From Methanobacterium sp. (GTDB lineage: Archaea; Methanobacteriota; Methanobacteria; Methanobacteriales; Methanobacteriaceae): DNA of 64,000 bases. A program made the translations under genes and the position numbers. Positions 60,624 to 64,000 of the stretch are shown here, piece by piece; positions within the stretch are counted from its first letter, which is position 1, and every line of letters starts with the position of its first letter. Location of the stretch: assembly GCF_038562635.1 (NCBI RefSeq), contig NZ_JBCFBO010000001.1, forward strand, positions 620,001 through 684,000. Direction: 5' to 3'. Under the pieces are notes generated by a model. That model was given only the letters and a program-made list of their open reading frames with translations, was not told the origin of the DNA and ran no database searches.

Positions 60624-60673
60624 CTTCACTGCATCCTTAATTTCAATTAGATCTTTTTCATTTGATCGAAAAG

Positions 60674-60703
60674 TTTAAATAGTTAAAATGTTACATTATA
60701 CAT
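60674..60703 (+). promoter_or_regulatory. Shared promoter module, copy 3
   Basis: TTTAAATA (60674-60681), 9-bp spacer, TTACATTATACAT (60691-60703), as in the two small RNA candidates. It lies about 130 bp before a small membrane-protein ORF. Confidence 0.75.
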
Positions 60704-60831
60704 TAAAGAGTAAACATTGGAATAAAATATCTAGTTGTAAATGTGGTAATATGTCATTAAAAACATTTTTAAAGTCATTCTGGATATTAATAGCGTACAA
60801 AATTAGGTAAATATAAAACAGGTGTTTTTCT

Positions 60832-60981
60832 GTGAATCAAACCCCAACAAAAACAAGTTCATCAGTAGCTTTTTTAGGTGAAACAAAAAAGAACATGCTT
60901 AAGGCAGCTGTTTTATTTATAGCAGTAATATATGTCTATTACTGTGCCATATATTCTATATACTGGTATTTAATAAAATAA
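60832..60981 (+). CDS. Small single-TM protein, 49 residues
   Basis: GTG 60832 (after ACAGGTG) starts a 49-residue protein: a polar, Thr/Ser-rich N-terminus (MNQTPTKTSSSVAFLGETKK) and one hydrophobic segment (about 25-47) rich in Tyr and Ile, ending IYWYLIK. It sits 200 bp downstream of the POT gene, after promoter module copy 3, so it is probably transcribed on its own with a roughly 130-nt leader. It could be a small transporter subunit or a stress membrane peptide; no family was recognised. It is too short for many gene callers. Confidence 0.6.
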   Translation: MNQTPTKTSSSVAFLGETKKNMLKAAVLFIAVIYVYYCAIYSIYWYLIK

Positions 60982-61031
60982 GACTATTATTTTAAAGATA
61001 TAAAAAAAATCAAGATAAAAATAAATGTAAT

Positions 61032-61703
61032 TTATTTAGAAAACTCTAAACAAAGCTCGTCTCCCCTAGGATATACAACAACCTTATTTTCTTCTGAAAT
61101 TGCATATTTCTGGGCAATATCAGTTAATAACTTATAAAAAGCAGCGTATGCAGCTTTATTATTTCTATCAGTGGATATATAAATATTTTTAAGCCCAATA
61201 TCTATATTAAAAGGTCCAGTAAGTGATTCGCCTTCCAGTACACCTTCTTTAAATGAACCTTCATTTTCATCAAGGAAACGTGTAACATCGCGGTATATAT
61301 CCTCAAAGTCCATTACTTTATCTTTTTGAACGCTGTGTTTATAAACAGCCATTTTAATATTGGCCTTTAATTCGCTGTCCTTATACGGTTTAAGTATATA
61401 TCCATAGGGACATGTTTTTTCAGCCCTCGCAAGCATTTCATCATCTGCATATGCTGTAAGATAAATGATAGGGACATCATAGAGGTTGACAATGAACTCA
61501 GCAGTTTCTATCCCATCCATTGCCCCTTTAAGTACTATGTCCATTAAAACAAGATCGGGTTGTACCTTTTTGACGCTTTCAATTGCTTCTGCACCAGATG
61601 AGGCTAAATCTGTTACTGAGTATCCTAAATTTTCTAATTTCTTTTTTAATCCCATGGCCAGGATTTTTTCATCTTCAACTATCAATATTTTAGTTTCTGG
61701 CAT
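61032..61703 (-). CDS. Response regulator with archaeal C-terminal sensory-type module
   Basis: Residues 1-120 are a receiver domain: VEDEKILAM (acidic pocket, Asp about 10-11), LVLMDIVL with phosphoacceptor Asp55, ITAYADDE-type Thr and KPYKDSEL with the invariant Lys. Residues about 130-223 (DIYRDVTRFLDENEGSFKEG...VVVYPRGDELCLEFSK) form a second module that also occurs alone in the next gene, so it is an independently mobile domain. No DNA-binding domain. ATG 61703 follows AAAGGTGTAAAA. It probably works with the histidine kinase upstream. Confidence 0.85.
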   Translation of the reverse strand: MPETKILIVEDEKILAMGLKKKLENLGYSVTDLASSGAEAIESVKKVQPDLVLMDIVLKGAMDGIETAEFIVNLYDVPIIYLTAYADDEMLARAEKTCPYGYILKPYKDSELKANIKMAVYKHSVQKDKVMDFEDIYRDVTRFLDENEGSFKEGVLEGESLTGPFNIDIGLKNIYISTDRNNKAAYAAFYKLLTDIAQKYAISEENKVVVYPRGDELCLEFSK

Positions 61704-61715
61704 TTTTACACCTTT

Positions 61716-62051
61716 TTACACGCCTCTTTTAGGTGTTATAAGCTCAAGGCAGATCTGTTCACCTTTAGGGTAAATAGTTGCAGTACCACCATATGCCTGG
61801 ATAAACTTTTCAATAACTTTAGTTAAAACGCTGTAAACATTTTCGCTTTCTTGGGCGCACAAATAAGTTTTTTTAATCCCAACATCCAGACTAAATTCAC
61901 CTAATTCTTCCATTACCCTGGATCCAATTATTGAATCTTTAATGTACTGTTCTTTTTCCTTTAAAAACTTGTTTACTTCATTAAAAATGTCTTCATCAAC
62001 GGTTCTAGAGCTTAAATCTTCTGAAGTATTTTTTGTTTCATTTTCTGCCAT
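61716..62051 (-). CDS. Stand-alone copy of the regulator's C-terminal module
   Basis: A 111-residue protein whose main part (DIFNEVNKFLKEKEQYIKDSIIG...TATIYPKGEQICLELITPKRGV) aligns by eye with the C-terminal part of the neighbouring response regulator: same (D/N)xFLxE, G(I/L)KxxYxxxxxxN and YP(R/K)G(D/E)(E/Q)(L/I)CLE pattern. No receiver domain. ATG 62051 follows AAGGGGATCAC. It stands 12 bp before the receiver gene, in the same operon, and may bind the full regulator or a shared ligand. Confidence 0.75.
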   Translation of the reverse strand: MAENETKNTSEDLSSRTVDEDIFNEVNKFLKEKEQYIKDSIIGSRVMEELGEFSLDVGIKKTYLCAQESENVYSVLTKVIEKFIQAYGGTATIYPKGEQICLELITPKRGV

Positions 62052-62063
62052 GTGATCCCCTTC

Positions 62064-62243
62064 TTAATCAAAAATTTCCTTTTCGTCAACATTTAATTCT
62101 TCTATTTTTTGTTTACACCATTGATATAGCGCTTCTTCAGCTCCCCTCGACATTTTACCCTGCTTTTCTCCATAAGAAATTCTTGCCATTCTTCTAAACG
62201 CGATTTCTAACTCATCAGATATACATATAGTGATGCATCCCAT
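62064..62243 (-). CDS. Small ribbon-helix-helix-like protein
   Basis: A 59-residue protein: beta strand (CITICISDELEIAFRRMAR), then two helices (MSRGAEEALYQWCKQKIEEL), the layout of a ribbon-helix-helix DNA-binding or antitoxin-type protein. I use ATG 62243, after GAGGAATATC, rather than the longer reading to 62279. It ends 12 bp before the stand-alone module gene. It might regulate the cluster. Confidence 0.6.
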   Translation of the reverse strand: MGCITICISDELEIAFRRMARISYGEKQGKMSRGAEEALYQWCKQKIEELNVDEKEIFD

Positions 62244-62372
62244 GATATTCCTCTTTTTAATTTTTAATTCCATTAACAATTAATTCATTATTATATCCTT
62301 TATATTTAATAAATTTCATTTAAAGATTAAAAATTCAATTATATAAAAATTTCTATCTGATTTATCAGATAT

Positions 62373-63230
62373 TTAACGAGTAGAATAAAATTTAAAAGAA
62401 CACTTTGGGGAGTTGCTTGCTATGCTCGATATTCTGCAGACATTTCCTTGGATATTAATCCATTTAAAACTGCAGTTAACCATTGCATTGCAGTTAATGC
62501 AAAACACCTTATTTTTAACTGAATATTCACTCCATGAACAGTTGAAAAATTCTAAATACCAAGAATCATTTTCTGATCTTATTTTATTTTTAACACCAAA
62601 ACTTGTAAAGAGATTGGATATCCATGAAAGGTAAGCTTCGAATAATAGAACGGTATCATCATCAGATATATCTAAATCCTTGTTTTTTAACTCCTTCTCA
62701 AACTCGGGTTTCATTTCTTCAAAGCTTTTTTCAAATGTTTTAAGAAGTGTGTTCTTGATGTCCATTTCACAGTACTTAGATTCATTCATACCTTGAATCA
62801 TAAACTGATAATAATCATCCATAATTCTATTTTTAATCAATTTTTTCCTTTCAGTTTCTGCTTTATGTTTGTAAATGGCCATTTTAATGTTGGCTTTTAA
62901 TTCGTTTAAATTGAAAGGTTTCAATAAATATCCGTAAGGTTCTGTTATCATGGCGCGTTCCAGAATTTCCTCATCTGCATATGCTGTAATATAGATAACT
63001 GGAATGTTGTAAAGGTTTATAATTTGCTGAGCAGCTTCAATACCATCCATAGGTCCTTTTAAAATTATATCCATTAAAACTAAATTAGGATTAGTTTTTT
63101 TAGCATTTTCAATTGCTTCCTTTCCTGAAGAAGCAATTCCAGTTACTGCATACCCTGCACTTTCCAGTTTACGCTTCATTCCAATAGCCAGAATTCTCTC
63201 ATCTTCCACAATTAATACCTTAGCTTCCAT
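62373..63230 (-). CDS. Response regulator with cysteine-rich C-terminal domain
   Basis: A 285-residue protein. Receiver domain at 1-122 (VLIVEDERILA, LVLMDIILKGPMDG with phosphoacceptor Asp, YITAYADEE, LLKPFNLNEL). A helical linker follows, then a C-terminal part with a Cys pattern (FFNCSW...VFCINCNAMVNCSF...NVCRISS...PKCSF), typical of archaeal sensory domains that bind metal or heme-like ligands. No DNA-binding domain. ATG 63230 is preceded by AAGGGATAAAATG. It follows the histidine kinase on the same strand. Confidence 0.85.
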   Translation of the reverse strand: MEAKVLIVEDERILAIGMKRKLESAGYAVTGIASSGKEAIENAKKTNPNLVLMDIILKGPMDGIEAAQQIINLYNIPVIYITAYADEEILERAMITEPYGYLLKPFNLNELKANIKMAIYKHKAETERKKLIKNRIMDDYYQFMIQGMNESKYCEMDIKNTLLKTFEKSFEEMKPEFEKELKNKDLDISDDDTVLLFEAYLSWISNLFTSFGVKNKIRSENDSWYLEFFNCSWSEYSVKNKVFCINCNAMVNCSFKWINIQGNVCRISSIASNSPKCSFKFYSTR

Positions 63231-63279
63231 TTTATCCCTTAAGTTAATTTATCCGATTAGTCAACACTGAGTTTAATTA

Positions 63280-64000
63280 CTATATCCTTCTTTTATACTC
63301 CGGTTCTTTAAATACGATTACAAATTCAGTTCCATCACCTATATTAAGTTCTATATCCCCTTCAAGCTGTTTTACCAGTTCATTTACTAATTGAAGTCCC
63401 AATGAACTGGTATTTCTAAAGTCAATATTTTCAGGGAACCCCACACCATCATCGCTAACAATAAGTTTAAACTTATTAGAATCCATTTTTTCAAGCTTAA
63501 CTAAAACAGTGCCTTCATCTCTATTTTTAAACGCGTATTTTAAACTGTTTGAAATAATTTCATTGACTATTAAACCCAGAGGTTGTACTGTTTCAATACT
63601 GAATAAGAAGTTACCTGTGTCAATTACAGATTTAATATTTCTTGAATCGGAATCATATGAATACATAAGATCATTTATTAAGCTCTTTATGTAACTTGTA
63701 AAATCAATATTGGAAATATCCCTTGATTGGTACATTTTTTCATGAATTAAAGCTATAGACTGGATACGGTTTTCACTTTCCCTGTAATTTTCAAGGGTCT
63801 TTTGGTCAGTGATTTCATCAGATTGAAGTTGAAGAAGGGTTGAAATTATCTGCAGGTTGTTTTTTACCCTGTGGTGTATTTCCCGAAGCAGTACCTCTTT
63901 TTCTTTTAGAGATGCCCTTATTTTATCTTCTGATTTTTTACGTTCTGTAATATCACGGTTAGTTTCAATAACAATATTTTTGCCGTGGGAATCTTGAATT
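63280..64000 (-). CDS. Sensor histidine kinase (HisKA_2 type), 5' end cut by the window
   Basis: At least 240 residues at the C-terminus of a histidine kinase. A PAS-associated end (ETNRDITERKKSEDKI) is followed by the HisKA_2 helix with the phospho-acceptor in LREIHHRVKNNLQIISTLLQLQS. The HATPase_c domain follows: NEIISNSLKYAF (N box), VSDDGVGFP (G1 box) and SLGLQLVNELVKQLEGDIEL (G2). The protein ends at 63280 and continues beyond 64000, so PAS/GAF domains are likely upstream. It is the first visible gene of the signalling cluster and presumably phosphorylates the receivers behind it. Confidence 0.92.
   Translation of the reverse strand, partial: IQDSHGKNIVIETNRDITERKKSEDKIRASLKEKEVLLREIHHRVKNNLQIISTLLQLQSDEITDQKTLENYRESENRIQSIALIHEKMYQSRDISNIDFTSYIKSLINDLMYSYDSDSRNIKSVIDTGNFLFSIETVQPLGLIVNEIISNSLKYAFKNRDEGTVLVKLEKMDSNKFKLIVSDDGVGFPENIDFRNTSSLGLQLVNELVKQLEGDIELNIGDGTEFVIVFKEPEYKRRI

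Noticed and set aside
62413..62634. Plus-strand ORF of 73 codons
   Set aside because: Antisense to the cysteine-rich response regulator.
1..64000. tRNA, rRNA genes and insertion sequences
   Set aside because: No tRNA-like T-loop/acceptor pattern, rRNA or transposase was recognised by eye; a covariance scan would be needed to exclude a tRNA.

Overview
The window is archaeal and reads as a Methanobacterium-type hydrogenotrophic methanogen (order Methanobacteriales). Evidence: F420-dependent methylene-H4MPT reductase (mer), methyl-coenzyme M reductase component A2 (atwA), F420H2 oxidase, coenzyme B genes (aksA plus homoaconitase large subunit), archaeal TBP, a histone, three Alba proteins, FEN-1, a pseudomurein-binding-repeat-like protein and a PMP-repeat adhesin. 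The DNA is visibly AT-rich. Starts usually follow GGAGG or GGTGAT, with about 7 nt between the GGAGG core and the start codon, and TTG is often used.

Layout. 0-5 kb: a phenylacetate-CoA ligase fragment, then an oxygen-defence block on the minus strand (three rubredoxins, F420H2 oxidase, ferritin, peroxiredoxin, Fe-SOD). 5-10 kb: a UV-endonuclease-type glycosylase with a repeat array at its 5' side, a stress protein, a flavin reductase-like protein and atwA. 10-28 kb: mainly housekeeping genes (nadM, moaE, HD phosphohydrolase, ubiX, cbiT, serB-coiled-coil, tbp, class II RNR, CYTH, aksA/aksD, chorismate lyase, esterase, fen). 28-32 kb: phospholipase-C-like protein, mer and paired zinc-ribbon membrane proteins. 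32.5-38.2 kb: an accessory island with a three-gene cassette that includes a PD-(D/E)XK-type nuclease. The cassette lies between a decayed and an intact copy of the same small gene. 38-55 kb: alba genes, small regulators, an adhesin, SulP and CPA antiporters, histone, TPR protein and many small unknowns, with long non-coding stretches. 55-61 kb: an exported transglutaminase-like protein with two APC permeases and a POT transporter. 61-64 kb: a two-component signalling cluster.

Four patterns cross gene boundaries. (1) Hairpin-rich cassettes sit in 5' regions; at sodB and alba they carry extra copies of the ribosome-binding site, and at the glycosylase gene degenerate copies of the gene's first codons. 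(2) Several candidate small RNAs have CCTCC, which is complementary to the Shine-Dalgarno core, in or next to a hairpin loop. Two of them share an exact promoter module with a small membrane-protein gene. (3) Three genes seem to start at AUC, AUU or AUA exactly 7 nt after a strong Shine-Dalgarno core. (4) A 128/130-bp near-identical inverted repeat lies 5.6 kb apart, each copy upstream of an outward or inward reading gene. All are direct sequence observations; their functions are inferred.
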